A stretch of 64,000 nucleotides of DNA from Entoloma clypeatum (Eukaryota > Basidiomycota > Agaricomycetes > Agaricales > Entolomataceae): NCBI GenBank assembly GCA_963565915.1, contig OY751486.1, positions 3,968,001 through 4,032,000 on the forward strand, written 5' to 3'. This document shows, one piece after another, positions 14,323-27,371 of the stretch (its first letter is position 1; each line of letters begins with the position of its first letter). The notes under the pieces were generated by a model. That model saw only the letters and a program-made list of their open reading frames with translations, made no database searches and had not been told where the DNA came from. A program made the translations under genes and the position numbers.

Positions 14323-17300
14323 TTGGATGCTCTAACCCGAACACTGGCACTACCAATATCTCATGAATACATGGCGCTCACCGACGGCAAAAGAAAACCA
14401 CGTCGAATCATTTCTTTCGATGCGCTCACGAACCCGTTCTTTCATACTTCTGACAGTGACAACCCGCCGGACCATCCCACATCACCACTTGGAAGAGGTC
14501 AGAAGAGAGACGTAGGGGAAGGGTCTGGGGACAATTGGACGGTAACGGAGCTGAACGAATCGCCTCGAGTCGACCAACATGCCGGGTTTGGGTCATATAG
14601 AGCCCCCAGTGCTGCGGAACCAAGCTTAAGAGCCAAACCTCACAGATCTGTCCCACTCAAGTTTATGAGATCAACCACACCTGACTCTGGCTTGACCGCT
14701 TCATCATCACGAGTTCGCTGGGACCAACTACGATACCACGTCCTCCGACCTGCTACGCCACCTCTGTCCCAACATGGAGGTACCACTCCTTCCTCTGTGC
14801 CATCATATCCCCAACCTTCAAAACCATCGCGCCTGGCACGTCTTGGTTTCCGTCATGTCGTTGAACATGCTCGTGAAGCTGTTTCCGACGATGCACGCAA
14901 ATTTGCTCAGGAACTCCTCAAGATCTGCTGGTCTGTACGACTTGCTGAGCCAAAGAAGACAAGATCCGAACGTGAAGCAGGGTCTATAAGTTCCTCTATC
15001 CAGGGCCCTTCGAGGTCAGATACTCCAATCGCTACAGGCAAGGCAAGTTCGATCATGGAGGTCCGTCATCGTGGCAATTCTAAATCAGTCGAAAACCTCC
15101 AAGCGCATCAGCCAGGAGCTGTCCAGCAACCATCTGTGCAGCCCCTTCATCATTTCATACTGTATCATGCCACCCCGTTTCAAGATGGAACATTGACGGC
15201 TATCAGCCTGCCGTCCGAATCCCTCGTTTTGTCAACTCTTCTCATTCCTTTTTTCCATCCCGATAACAGTTCGATCATGGATGGAGAGAGATGGTTTGCA
15301 ATCGAGACATTTGAGGTCATCACCCGGACGTGGCCTGTTCTGGACGAAGTAATTTCGCACCACCAGCTCTCAAGGGATTATGTCTGATGAGCTTTCTTGC
15401 AGACACTAGGTGTTGAACGCTACCTGTGGTGTTGTAATGCAGCAGCAGCCGCTACCCTCCCACCAATGCGGATGCGCATCTTGGGCATGCTATTTGGTCT
15501 CATGGTTCCAACTGACACGAATTCTCCCATCACCTCACCAGAATGTTTCCGAAGTCTCCTCCAGGGGTTGTTCTCTCTCTTCCCTTCCCTTTGCCCTCTG
15601 CCTACATCACCCACAGACGAACAGGAAGTAATCCTCTTGCACGACATAATCAATAAAGTTCGTTCCGGATCCTGTGGCGAGTTGGATGTCGATTTGATTC
15701 GTGAAGATTATAAAGTGGTAGCGTCCGCGGAGGAAGGTCCGGAGCTTATTAGAGATGCCATTCTACTGGAAGCATTATCCCATTGCCTACAGGCTTGCAC
15801 TCATGAAACTCGGATATGGTTGTTTCGAAATGTGTTGGAGGTATGATTTGCGAAAGGGAAAAACATCCTTGTTGAACTTACCTGATACATTCACCTAGCG
15901 ATATTGGATTGATCGCCCTAAAGAAATAACACCCATTTGGAGCGCAATCCATACTCGAACATTAGGCACTCTCAGCCGAGCAGTATTGAAGCTTCTTCGA
16001 ATATCCCTTGAACAAGTAAGAGATAGCCAGAGGGCCCACTTGGCGGCTGTTTTCGTACAACGGCGATTCATTCCAGATGTGGATGCTCTTCGCGAGGACG
16101 TCCCAATGCAATCGAGGACCAATATTGTGAATATAATACTGGAGTTAATCTGCATGGATAAGTCAAAGCAAGTCACGGAGTGGGGTACAACACTCATATC
16201 CACTTGGTATGAGGAATCATCTTGGTGGAAGGCATGCTTTGAGACAGCTATCCGAGATTCTGTGAGCCGTTTCCAGTCGTCCCTCCGTGGAGGCTAAAGT
16301 TATGACACAGGTGTCGAACAGCGATTGGTCAAGCATTCTTTCAAGGCTTTCCTCTCTTCTCAAGTTGTTGCCAGATAAACCTCACCAGCCGTTTGTGGCA
16401 TTTGTCTTGCCGCTTTTGTACGATGTGCTTGTTAATTATTGGGCGACTTTGGAGACATCAACTCACCAAAGCATCCCAGAAACTCGTGGATTCACCTCCC
16501 GCACATCCTTGCGACGCGCTCACAAATCTACTGGATACGGTTGCTCGGACCTATCCACAAATATTCTACAAGCCTTTGTTTTCCTGTGCTGCCTCATCCA
16601 AAGAGTTTAGCGTCGTGAACCATCTCTGTATAGTTATGATTGTGGCGAAGTTCCTCCCCGACTTTTGGATCCGAGATGCTGAGATGTTATCGGTTGCGCT
16701 GATGAGCGATGTCGGCACAAGAAAAGGAACAACTTCTGAGGGCGGGGCTAGGTCATGGGCGCAGGCCAGGCTAGGCCAATTTGTCCTGATGTTGGAGTTG
16801 ATCGGATGCATTCAGGCTGTACGCCATGAGAAAGAGGCAGCAAATGTGAAGCCTATCCCACGCATCGTTGTTTCGTGTCTGACAATTTGGCAGAACTCGG
16901 AGAGTGCCCTCGTGGTTGAAACTATAAAATTTGTTATGGCCCTTGACTCACGCCTAGGAATATTGATCGAAGCAAAGGTTAGTTTGATATCGACAACATG
17001 ACTTGAAGAAACTTAACACGCCACTAGGAGCGGGATTGCCTGATCCCTCCTTCTCACAAGCTGCTTTTCTGCATCCTATTGCGAGAGATGAGATTATTGA
17101 CGCGATCGCTCAAGCCGTATGTTTCCTTGCGGGGTATGATGTATTTGTCTTGACTTAAAGCATCTCATCAGTGCATCGTGGCTGCCACAGATCATCAATT
17201 GGTTCATCGGTCTGACGAATGGTGCAGAGTCCAGTCAAGACCCTGAGGAAGAGGAAGAGACAATGATTAATCGGATCCAAGGGCTATATGCTACTGCACT

Positions 17301-20300
17301 TGACGGCATCCGCTCCGCGCACCAGGTATGCGCGTCAATCCTGTTTTTGTTGGTTATCGCCTTTCAACCTGATGGTAGCGTCGCAGCACGCTTGTCTTAT
17401 CGAAATCGTTAGAGAAATCACATTCTACCGATCCTTCAATAACTAACGTCGCGGGACTGGCGGCGTTGTTTGTTCAAAAAGAAACACTGTTGGCTTCATT
17501 GGCAAAGGGACTCGCCGCGAAAGCTCTGAAGTTACTTGTCACTATGTCGACCCTCCTGGATGCTGATGACTACCACCGGCTCACTCCCCACATATGGGAC
17601 CAACTTTCAACTGATGGAAATGCTTCCCAGGCGTCTGCAGTCTGTTTTCATCTTGACGTTTGAGATATTTCCTTACGCCCGTAGTAGTTATGTTTTCTTC
17701 TCATGAAAAGCGCGGAGAAGGCGCCTGCAGAGCTGCTTCCGACTATTGAAGTCGACCTACGAAGGTACGACGTCGCGTTTATCCCAGACCTTATGTTCAA
17801 CCACACATGTAGTTCTGACGAACAAACGAAACTGAATGCAATGCACAAGATCCATATTCTTTTCAATCGGCGTTTTCAGATCTTGTCCCAACCAGTTGTC
17901 GCCGATCGGGCAAGACGTCCATTCAAAGTAATTCGTGGTCCTCTCCCTTTTGCCTCAACAGATGTTGGTTCCAGTTCTTACATCCTCGAAGAAGACCCTG
18001 AAGAACTGAAAGACAAACTTCCTCTGGAGCTCAGGAAACGTCTTGCTGAAATTGGCTGGGGTCAAGATGATGGTCCTATCGACGAACTAAAGGAGTGGAT
18101 CAGAATGCCGATGTCGCTCATGGCCAGTCATGAATTAGGCGGAATGAGCAGCGGTTCGCATGATTTACCCTCATCCCCTTCCGTGCAGAATGTCAGTTCT
18201 TCATTGGGAGACAAAGTCGACGAGATGAGCCTTTTACGACGCAATTCCAGCACAGGTGGACCTCAGCAAAGCATTAAGAGAAAAGCCGTTTTTGTTCCAT
18301 CTCTGACTTCCGTCTTTCCGCGCCTTGCGTCTTTGGTGTTTGACCCAAATTTTACAGTTTCATCCGTGGCAAAACACATATTGCTCGACTTCATGCGAAA
18401 CGATCCTACCCTTCTTGCTCGTCCGGTACTGGACCTTTTCACGGGAAACAATAAGGATCTGCAGTCAGCCATCCTGACGATCCGAGCATTCCTGCATGTT
18501 CAGAGGGTTCTCCCATCACCAATGACACATCACATATTCAATCATGTTGCTGGGTTTCTGAAACATTCAGCACGCCATGCTGGAGAAGACGATGCGTTGG
18601 AAGATTTTGCCTGTGTCATTCCAAGTCTTGCCCGACTTATGATACAAGTTAGTGGCATGTCCATGCGCGAAATCCGTAGGGCGAAACTCGAAACCTTCTT
18701 CATCCCGTCTGGAAGCCTTTGGTTCCCATCGTCGGCCCCATCAGGGCCAATGTTTCCCCGAAATCCGGGACCTTCGACTGACCCTTTCGGTGAAATACCG
18801 TCGAACTTGGTCTCTGTAACCATAATTCGCATCTCGCAAAATCTGCTGTTCTTGGCAATGCTAAAGCGTAACCCGCAGGATGTTGAAGTCATCCGGAAAA
18901 ATATGTCCCGAGTGGACCTTCCCTCCATCAATCCCGTCAAAAATCGATTGCTTGAACTCGGAGACTTTGTCCCTCAGAGATCTCATTATTGTGACGACAA
19001 TCCTACCCTGACCAGCTTGTCTTTAATGCTATCCCGGAGCCACCTCCTGCTGGTAGGCCAAGTTTTCCGTTCAATGTCACGCCACCTGAATGACCGCACG
19101 GAATTGTCGATCCTCGTGGACGGGCTCAATCGGATCTTATTAATGCATGGTGATGACATCGGCATTGTAGGTCATGTTATGATTGGTGAGGTTTTCGGTG
19201 TGCCTTCGCTAGATTCTCTCGATTAAGATTTACTCCCCAGCTTTGATGGTCGCGAGCACCCGATTTCGACGACTCTTTATGTCTGGAAGGGGTTATGCCC
19301 TTTTCATGCCAGCTGTTATCAAGGTCTACACGGAGTCTGAATTTCATCCTGGCATCAGGCTAGCCATCGAATACGCCGCCAACCGCTTTTATGCTCTGCA
19401 CCAAGAAGCTTTCATTTTCCAAACGGTTGATATCATCGGGCATCTTATAGCCCTACCCCAGACTGATGGTGGCTGGCAGGCTAAAAATGTATACAACCTC
19501 CTCTATGCATTGCAACAGGGAATCAGTCCCTCGACGCAAGATGCGGCTGGTATCCACAACGCGAACAAGGCCCAAGAACGAGAGGCCCTCATTGCCATCA
19601 CGGCAGAGGATAAACCTCAAGCGTTCTTGTCCTCTCTACGGCGCGGAGATGCCATGGGAGACCCACGAATAAGAATCGACCTCCCAGAAGAATACGAATC
19701 CAGCAGGTTCGGGTCAGACAACCTTGTACGGCTCTTTCTCACAGTCATCGCTCACGATCCCTTGATTCTCCGGGCGGAGCATTTTTTGCGACTCTTGCGA
19801 TTTATGACGCCACATCTTTATCATGCCTCTACAAGTACGAGAGCTGTCCTGGAAGATGGCATCGACGCACTTGCGGTCGTCGTCTTGAAATCGTCTTTGA
19901 AACCAAAAGGGAATGAGAGCCCCGCCCAGCCGCTCAATGACGGTCGCTCTGAGTCTTTGCTTGACAACACCCTTCACAACAAGTCACAATCAGCGAGCAA
20001 TATCTTGTCCATGAGGATCGATTACATTTCTTTAGTTTCTTCCTTCATCACCTCTGGAGGGCAGCTGCCGCGGTCGACAACGAGCCGCATTATCGATCTC
20101 ATCAAAGTCATGCTCAAGGAACAACCATCTGAAACAAACAAGGCTGTTTCGACTTTTCTGACGGACTTGGGGCGTTCACTCCTGCGCATGCTTCAACCAA
20201 ACGTCAAGATGATTGTATATTTCCTTCAAGATGTATCACCGGTAATCAGAGCTCATTTCCCGCTGGTTGACTTTTCAGGGCTGCTTCATGTTGTTGCAGA

Positions 20301-21756
20301 GCTTGCAGCCAATCCAACCTACGCCCACGAGCCGTCGTTCTCGCATGTCGTTGTTGCGCAGATATGTAACCCAATTTTGGAAACATACGAAACGGCGCCG
20401 TCTGTGGTCTACTTATTGGCGCTGCCAAGTCGACAGAACTTCGCTAGGCTCATTGGACAAGCCGTTCTTCTTCGCGGCGCTGATGTCATTATGGAGATAG
20501 AAAAGCGAACCCCGTCATACAACTTCTTAGCTGGTGTAGTCTTGCCAGTTGTCATGTCACTCAAAACTGAATTTGGACTCCAGTCGGAAGATGTTCAAGC
20601 CGAACCCTGGAACCGGAACATCGTCAGGCGTGCATGGGCACGTCTACTATCGTACGCAATGGACGCTTGCAAACCTCATCGTCGCCTTGAAAGATCAAGG
20701 TCCCAGGATAAAAAAGGTTCAAAGGACCCTCGACGCTCCAAAATCCCAGCGATTACCATGGCAATACAAGTTTTGAAAGTCATCGTGATTCGCGCTGAAG
20801 TTGAGCTTTCCTCTTTGCCTGGCGTATGGCAACGGCTAGCATCGTTTCTGGTCGAAAATTTGGCCGAGGGGACTGCACATTTCGCGCTTCATTCTAGAGA
20901 AGCGCCATCTTTTTCTCCCACTCCATCGCCAAGGACAAGTACTCAATTCAGCGACATGCAACCCTCGTTCTCGGAAAAATTTCACCTACCTTCTCCCCCA
21001 CGTTCATTTTCCAGCCCCCGAATCATCGATTACGCTGTTTGGTCCATCCTAGAGCTGGTCTGCGTGATTCGGACCCCCTTGTTTCCTCAAATGCGGCTCT
21101 TTATATTTGAAAGGCTCGTTGATCTGGATCACCACTTGCACCGACAACAGGACACACAGATTTCCCTTGGGTCTCCGGATCGCCGACCCGCCTCTATCTA
21201 CACCAAACCTCGCAGACAATCGAGGATGCCGACCTCCACCTCGCAAACCCACCTCAGCCCATCCCCATCGAGCCCAAATGAACAATCATTCTTCTCCCTC
21301 GAAATCGGGCGACAACCTGGCTACAACGTGTCATCTCCGCATGACACCCCCGCTGGCGGTCCCAAGATCGTCCACCTAGGCCCAGTCTCCCCTACACCCA
21401 CATTGTCAGCTTTTGGACGCGCGCGCTCTGGCGGTCGTAACTGGTTTGAAAAAAGCAAAGAAACAACGCCCACCGGAGTCCATGCAAAAATCAAATCGCT
21501 GGTCCTGGTGCGGAAAACGTACAGACGCATTCGAAGAGTGCAGATTTGTATGGGCTATCCAGCGTTGTTACCTATGCCACATAATGGCCATGAGATGGAT
21601 GCAGAGGTGTCCACGACGAGGTGGACGAAGCAGGAGGCTCTGAATGCCATTACGAAGGAAACAAGAGAGTTGTTTGAGGAATTTGAAGAGTCGGACGAGG
21701 GTCCGGATGATGGCGGGGTATTGGTGGACACTGATCAGTCTTTCGTGTTTGCTTAG
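14323..21756 (+). CDS. Very large UNC80-like protein (HEAT-like helical scaffold)
   Basis: One gene of about 2,250 codons over roughly a dozen exons. The start at 14323 reads MDALTRTLALPISHEYMALT then GKRKPRRIISFDALTNPFFH. Exons join cleanly, for example VLDE to TLGVERYLWCC, VLE to RYWIDRPKEITPIWS, and HVMI to ALMVASTRFRRLF. The middle is rich in helical repeats (SVFPRLASLVFDPN, VAKHILLDFMRNDPTLLARP, FLHVQRVLPSPMTHHIFNHV). Next come VIKVYTESEFHPGIRLAIEY and FYALHQEAFIFQTVDIIGHL, and a Ser/Pro-rich region before the stop at 21756. No transmembrane span or catalytic motif is evident. The call rests on overall similarity, as I remember it, to fungal proteins annotated with UNC80 C-terminal domains. 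In animals UNC80 scaffolds the NALCN channel; the fungal relative of NALCN is Cch1. The main alternative is a Furry/Mor2-type scaffold. Confidence 0.6.
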
Positions 21757-21916
21757 GATATGTTCTTCTGCTGTTATTTGTGTTGCTCTTGTGGATACCA
21801 TTAGGATAGACATCATAACACTCAGACAGAGCGTGTGTCATGGTACAAATGCAATTCATCACCTAACCCCGAACAGAATAGACCGAAATACATATGTATA
21901 AAATAGTGGTATACCT

Positions 21917-23590
21917 TCAAATTAAGTGAGAGACAAGCAGTCCTGCGACTGCAGCTATGGCGCCACGGAGACGCAGTGACGTGCCCCCGAATCTTGGAGG
22001 TGCATCGTTAAGGAGAGTGGTCTCGTTGGTGAAAAAAATGGAGGGCGTTTGAGCAGTGGTGTTAGAGCCATATCTGTAGCCAGTGATGTTGACGCCAGGA
22101 GCTGCGGGGTCCGCACACTTGACAGTGACTTTGTTGACGAGACTATAGAAGTGACCACCGGAGACGTAGTCAGGGTCTTGCCAGTTAATCATGCCTGTGA
22201 ACAGTGTTCAGCCGTCCGGGCGAGATACATGAGAGTGAGAAGGAAGATACCTCCTGCCCATTGAACAGTTCCGGGAGCTGAGCCCTGGATACCTGCGGGC
22301 CACAATCTGTACAGTTTTCCATCAAGTTAAGAATCAAGCGAGCATGGGGCAAAGTTGCGTACGAGAGTTGGATCCGAGATGGGCTATTCGGGAATCGACT
22401 GACTCCAGATGGGTCGACGGCATCGGCTTGATTAATGGTCCGGACGACTTGTCCGTCAATGGAGAATGTTAATGATTTGGGGTGCCAATCAATCTGGATG
22501 AGTTTGTTGAGGTAGTTTGATAGAAGCGGACTGGTATCGAGACAGACATACGGTATATTCATGGTAGTTGCCCTGTGTATCCGAAGAGACTGTCTCGACT
22601 TTTCCATTGTTGGAATTGGTGGCTATCAAAATGACATGACGAGAAGATCAAGCTTGGATGAAAAAATGACGTACGTATATACCCTTGCCAGAAGTAATTG
22701 GTCTGTCCCTGGAGGGTATTGTTACCAGGGAACTCCCAATCAATTTCGTCTCTGATGTCGCTCATCGTAATGAAAGCCGTCACAACACCGGCCCAACGAC
22801 CAGTTTTGACTGAGGAAGAAAATGGTCTTCGTTAAAGACCATCTCCTGGTCACGATGGAACGTAGGAAATTACTTGTCGCGGTGATTGTACCATAATGGA
22901 CGTAACGAGTGCTAGAAAGGAGTGTGCCGCCGTTGGTCTGTGTGAGGGTCAAGGCGAGCTCGCCAGTAGAGGTATTCGTGTTGAAGATGTTGCCCTTTTC
23001 GACAACCCAATCTGCGTGTAGACCTGAATAACGACATTTGAAGCAGTGAAAAAGCAAAACCGTACCGTACTCCGATATGTTGCCTGTGAAGTATGTGGAG
23101 TTGGAGAGGATGCGAGAGTTGTCGGCGAAGTTGTACTGAGAAAAATGGAGAATTAGTCTCCGACGTGCGAGAAAAACAGACAAGGAGGGACGTACAACTG
23201 CGTCCTGACAGACAGGGTTGGGCTTGCACGAGTTCAGAGTGTTAGACGCAAGCGGATTGCAACCTCCCAAGCAGAACTGGCGTTCAGAGACACAGTGGAT
23301 CAGCAGTGCATACACCCCTGAATCGGACTATTAAGTGAACTAACGGAATCGGTTCCGCAGAAACCATATTCACCTAAGTAGGGAAAGGTTAAATGAAAAA
23401 ATGGGGGGTGGATGACAGAATTTCCATACTGCAGCAAGGAAATGAGGCTGGACAAGGAGTTGTTGCGTTACTATGGCCGGGAATCGTATGAGTGTGATGG
23501 GCTGAACGGTTGTTCGAGTACAGACCAAGTCGTCACAGCCTCAGTGCGGCCAGCGAACAAAGCGGCCAGGACCACCAGGGAAAGGAACAT
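21917..23590 (-). CDS. GPI-anchored CRH-type GH16 transglycosylase (chitin-glucan cross-linking)
   Basis: Cell-wall enzyme of the Crh1/Utr2 group, which transfers chitin chains to beta-glucan. The start chosen at 23590 gives a signal peptide (MFLSLVVLAALFAGRTEA); an in-frame upstream ATG at 23659 would place hydrophilic residues in front of it. Next comes the Cys-rich N-terminal part (FCLGGCNPLASNTL, CKPNPVCQD). Then NFADNSRILSNSTYFTG, HADWVVEKGNIFNTNTSTGE and the catalytic DEIDWEFPG, the GH16 ExDxxE signature with nucleophile and acid/base glutamates, followed by TNYFWQG. A downstream exon has IQIDWHPKSLTFSIDG. The C-terminus ends in a hydrophobic stretch (GAIAAVAGLLVSHLI) after small residues, fitting GPI attachment. 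It is convergent with the UNC80-like gene, 160 bp apart. About seven introns. Family and anchoring are well supported; enzyme specificity is inferred. Confidence 0.9.
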
Positions 23591-23772
23591 GGGGAAAAGA
23601 CAGGAAATGGTAAAGATAGGCGATGGTGGATAACTAGAAGTACACTCTCTCGACACCACGCGTATGTGTGTGGGTGTTTACTTTGACTTGGCAACCGGAA
23701 TCATATGCCCGTGTTGAGAAGACTAAGTACTTTGGTACAATACAAACTGTGCAAGTAAAATGCAAACGAGAA

Positions 23773-25113
23773 TCATCTAGAGCTGGATTTGAAGTCGGGG
23801 ATGTTGCGCTGGCGGTAATTCATCAAAGGGCCGGGTGACGCACGGAAAGGAAAACTGATAAGAGCATGCTGAAAGCCGTTGGAGCGTTGTTGCTGTGGAG
23901 CATCATAGCACGAGCGCAAAGGTCCAAGCAAGGATGAGGGTCGATGACTGAGAGCTGGCCGAGAATGGGTATTATAGTGAGCAGCAGCGTCGGAAACTGA
24001 AGGAGGATCCAAGACAAAAGACTTTCTTCGAACGAAGCAAGCTGAAACTTGATGGCCGACATAGTACTGTCCATGAAGGGTTTCTCTCGCTTCTTGCGCA
24101 ACTTCTGCCGAATCATATTCTACAAGACTGGACGTGGTCGCAGCGGAGAGCGTTCCAATGATTTTGAGCTTCTTGATTCGACCAAAAGGACAGAATAACG
24201 GGGACATGTCTTTCACTTCGGAAAACAGCAGTGTGGGGAGATTAGTGACGAATATAATAGTTGTCGGAAGAAGGCTCGGTGCTAGGGAGGCAAGTTCTTC
24301 CTCATTGGACTTGATCGAGGATGTGGAAGAGTTCGCTGCAATGTCAGGTGATGCAGTCGCGGATGATCGAGAAGAACAGCTGGAAGTTCGTAGATCGAGA
24401 AGCATAGCCCGATCACCACCATCAAGAAAGCCTAGAGGGCGCATGTTCATGTCTGTAATACTTGAAGGAAGTTAGGATAAGCGTACCTTGGGAGCGCTGC
24501 ACCACAGCCCACGATATATCGAGGCAATGTCCCCTTGCAGAGAGGGAGTCAAAAACCCCGTTTTTCAAATGAACTTGAAACATACTTTACTTGGGTACGG
24601 GTAAGCGAAGTCATGGCGAACCTTGCTTCCTCATGAGAGGACATAACGACGAAGCCACGGCGCCGAGACGAATTATCAACTGTAGCAAGAATGACTGAAT
24701 GCGTGACGGTCCCATAGCGCGAGAAGAGAGAGGTAAATTCACTCCTGAATAGTATCGTTAGGAGGTGAAAGTCTGGTCATGAGAGAGACATGCTTCGTCA
24801 AGGAAAATGGTAGTCCGAGGACGTAAAGGTTTTTCCGGTCATCAGACTGCCGTTTCATCGAAACATTGGGACTTGAAGCAGAAAGCGGGCTAACAAAGCT
24901 ATCCAATCGGAATCAGAGTTTTGGCAGAACAACGCATAGATATGGGTATTCCGGACAACAAGGCAGACTTCGCAGGCAGGCGTACAAAACCAAAAAATCG
25001 GCGCATATAGAAGGTTGGTCGAAAGAGGACGTACAGTGGTGTGCCATGGACGGTATATCCTGACATGCATAATGCTTTCCTAGAGCGCCGTCAGAGCTGG
25101 GAAACAGAATCAT
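23773..25113 (-). CDS. RRM-domain RNA-binding protein (5' end uncertain)
   Basis: At least two RNA recognition motifs. The first, around 24640-24830, reads KNLYVLGLPFSL then, after an intron, EFTSLFSRYGTVTHSVILAT and RRRGFVVMSSHEEARFAMTS, with RNP2 (LYVLGL) and RNP1 (RRRGFVVM). The second, around 24020-24260, reads TTIIFVTNLPTLLFSEV, LFCPFGRIKKLKII and SSLVEYDSAEVAQEARETLH. The C-terminal region is low-complexity and ends IPDFKSSSR at 23773. An N-terminal linker (FVSPLSASSPNVS) precedes the first RRM. The start at 25113 is provisional: exons may continue to about 25390, where a coding-like stretch (TSAATIHEVVELF) is visible but cannot be joined confidently. It is divergent from the RAD51C-like gene. 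The RNA target is unknown. Confidence 0.75.
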
Positions 25114-25710
25114 GGCCGAGGCGTAGAACTCAACGTAGCGGTATCCGAGTTGAAGAATACAATTTCAAGGAAACTGCTGAGGGAATTCTCATGATAGAAA
25201 GAACTCTTTACGCTGCCTAGATCGATTATTTCCGTTGAATAGAGCATCGCCTAGTAATCACAAAAAAAAATCACCGATAAGCGTTACGAATAGCTCAACA
25301 ACTTCATGAATTGTTGCTGCAGAAGTTCCAACAATGAGATATTAGGTGCGTGTAGGTAGAAGGATAGATCATACCGCGAGCGGAAATGTTTTCGACTCTT
25401 ACAGAGTTCGTTTGATTCGATTGTCTGAATTTGAAAAATTCTGAGTTGGTGGAGGAAGGCGGTCTTGCAGGCATTCTGTAATTGTTCGATGGGTTACGCT
25501 TGGCGAGTAAACAAGATTAGAGAGTAAGATAACGGTGGAATAAGCAAGAAATTGGATTGTGGTGGTCGTAAGCAAAGAGGCGACAGACGCCATGATCCAA
25601 ATTTGTCCCGATATGTATCAGATGATGATCACGTGTTACAATTCACACGCCACAGACGCGACATCGCAGTGGATCGTGATTTGTTTCGAAATTATTATCT
25701 TAGCCGCTAA

Positions 25711-27106
25711 ATGCCATCTCGACCAATATTCTCTCTACCTCTTCCACAAAGCCTTTTATCAAAGTTGCTGCAAGCAGGCTATCTCACAGTTGACGATCTG
25801 CAGAGCAGCTCCGCAGAATTCTTGGCCAAAGGTACATTTTCCCTCTAGAAGTTCCGCGCGTCCTCATAACTACCAGAACTCGAGATACCCCATCAAAATG
25901 CTGCAACTATTCTGTCTTATTCCATAAGACCTTTCACTCAGACCTCTGCGCTGCCATTAACTCAATCCGCCGCTTCCATGGCTAGTAGCAAGGAAGTATT
26001 CTCCACGAAATCATCTACAGTTGATCAAGTTCTCTCGGGCGGAGTCTCTCGAGGATATATCCTTGAAGTTTCTGGTCCCCCTGGTACACCGAAAGAGTCT
26101 ATTGCAATCAATATCGTCATCTCTGTCGTTGAGGCTGGTCATGAAGTTATTTTTGTCGGTAGTTACCAGAGGAATATTTTTCTTCATGAACTGGCTGACA
26201 TCCTTTTCCTACAGACTGCCAGAACATGACAAGTCCAAACACCTTGCTCAAGGCTTTTCATAGTAAATGCGCACTCGACATTGTGCTATGCACGTTGTTC
26301 ACGGTAGCCATTTCAGAGTCATCAAACATAACCTCCGATTATTCTCGAATGATTTACCACAGCACTGTGCAGGCTTTGCATGAGCTCATGGTCTTGATCC
26401 ATAATCTACCATCCATGCTCCATTCCCATCCAAAGGTCTGTTCGAATCTTGAAGCCGAGGTTCTGTATTTGAATAAGGGTTATCCCAGGTGGCCCTACTT
26501 GTTTTGAATTCTATTTCATTTCCATTTCAAAGTGCCCGCGACCTAACCATCTCGGCGAAAACTTCTCTCTTAGAACGAATCAGAACAATATTCATCAAAG
26601 CTTCGTCAACTCATAACCTCACGGTAAATCGCCAGCGCCCTGTGCCTTGAATGTGGATGGGCAGTTAAGCGACTACAAAGATAGTGACTACATCACAACT
26701 CTCTACGAAAATTCTCAATGCGGACGGTACCCCTGGAACCTTTGATACTGGCGCCAAGGGTATTATGGTTCCTCAGCTAGGTCTCGAATCTTTCTGATGT
26801 GTGTGTCGATCGTATGATGACCGACCTGCCTATGCACAGGTCAAGGATACATCTCGTCAGGGAGGACGCACCGCATCTGCTTCGCAGCGACAGGACAGAA
26901 TTCGGGGTAAATAACATTGACTGACAACGTCGTCGGTTGATAATTCTTCTCTGAAGCTTCGTGAAACTTCTCTCCTCCCCGAAAGGTCCTCCAACGAAGA
27001 ACTATCCACCCTCCGTACCATATGAGATCGTGAGTGTGACATTCCATTCACATCATGACGATCTAAATCATCGTATCATGAGACCAACGATGGGAGGATC
27101 GCCTAA
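25711..27106 (+). CDS. RAD51C-like recombinase paralogue with degenerate Walker motifs
   Basis: RecA-fold protein of the RAD51 paralogue group. The start at 25711 gives an N-terminal helix-hairpin-helix-like part (LLSKLLQAGYLTVDDLQ, EFLAKELEIPHQNAATIL). Then come STKSSTVDQVLSGGVSRGY, ILEVSGPPGTPKESIAINI, AGHEVIFVDCQNM, and the Walker B region VALLVLNSISFPFQSARDL. The latter resembles the human RAD51C LVIVDGIAFPF. Next are LLERIRTIFI, NLTIVTTSQLSTKILNADG and FDTGAKGIMVPQLG. Splicing the last intron yields VPYEITNDGRIA and a stop at 27106; reading through the intron would end at 27290. The Walker A position reads GPPGTPKES, lacking the usual GK[ST], and Walker B has Asn for Asp, so ATP hydrolysis is doubtful. 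About seven introns. Its likely role is in homologous-recombination complexes, inferred from family only. Confidence 0.75.
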
Positions 27107-27371
27107 AGTGAAGCTTCACAACAAAGTCAAGTATAACAAGAAGGAATCTATCGACAGGATACCCTTTCTGCCAGGCAAACCTCTGCGTTTCAGCATGAAT
27201 CAGCCGATATTGTATATCAACAGCCAAGTATTAGAAGAAATACTAAGCGTTACTCAGAACGTGGTAGGAGACAACCTGGTATACATGTAACTAGTTTATT
27301 CCGTGCGCGTGTAAGAGCCTGTGATCAAGTATATACGATTACCAAGTCATCGTGTTCATATATTTTAATGC

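Noticed and set aside
14323..21756. Furry/Mor2/Tao3 cell-morphogenesis scaffold as the identity of the giant gene
   Set aside because: The size and helical-repeat character fit, but the N-terminus and the VIKVYTESEFHPGIRLAIEY region do not resemble Mor2 proteins as I know them. UNC80-like is preferred, with the alternative kept in the feature entry.
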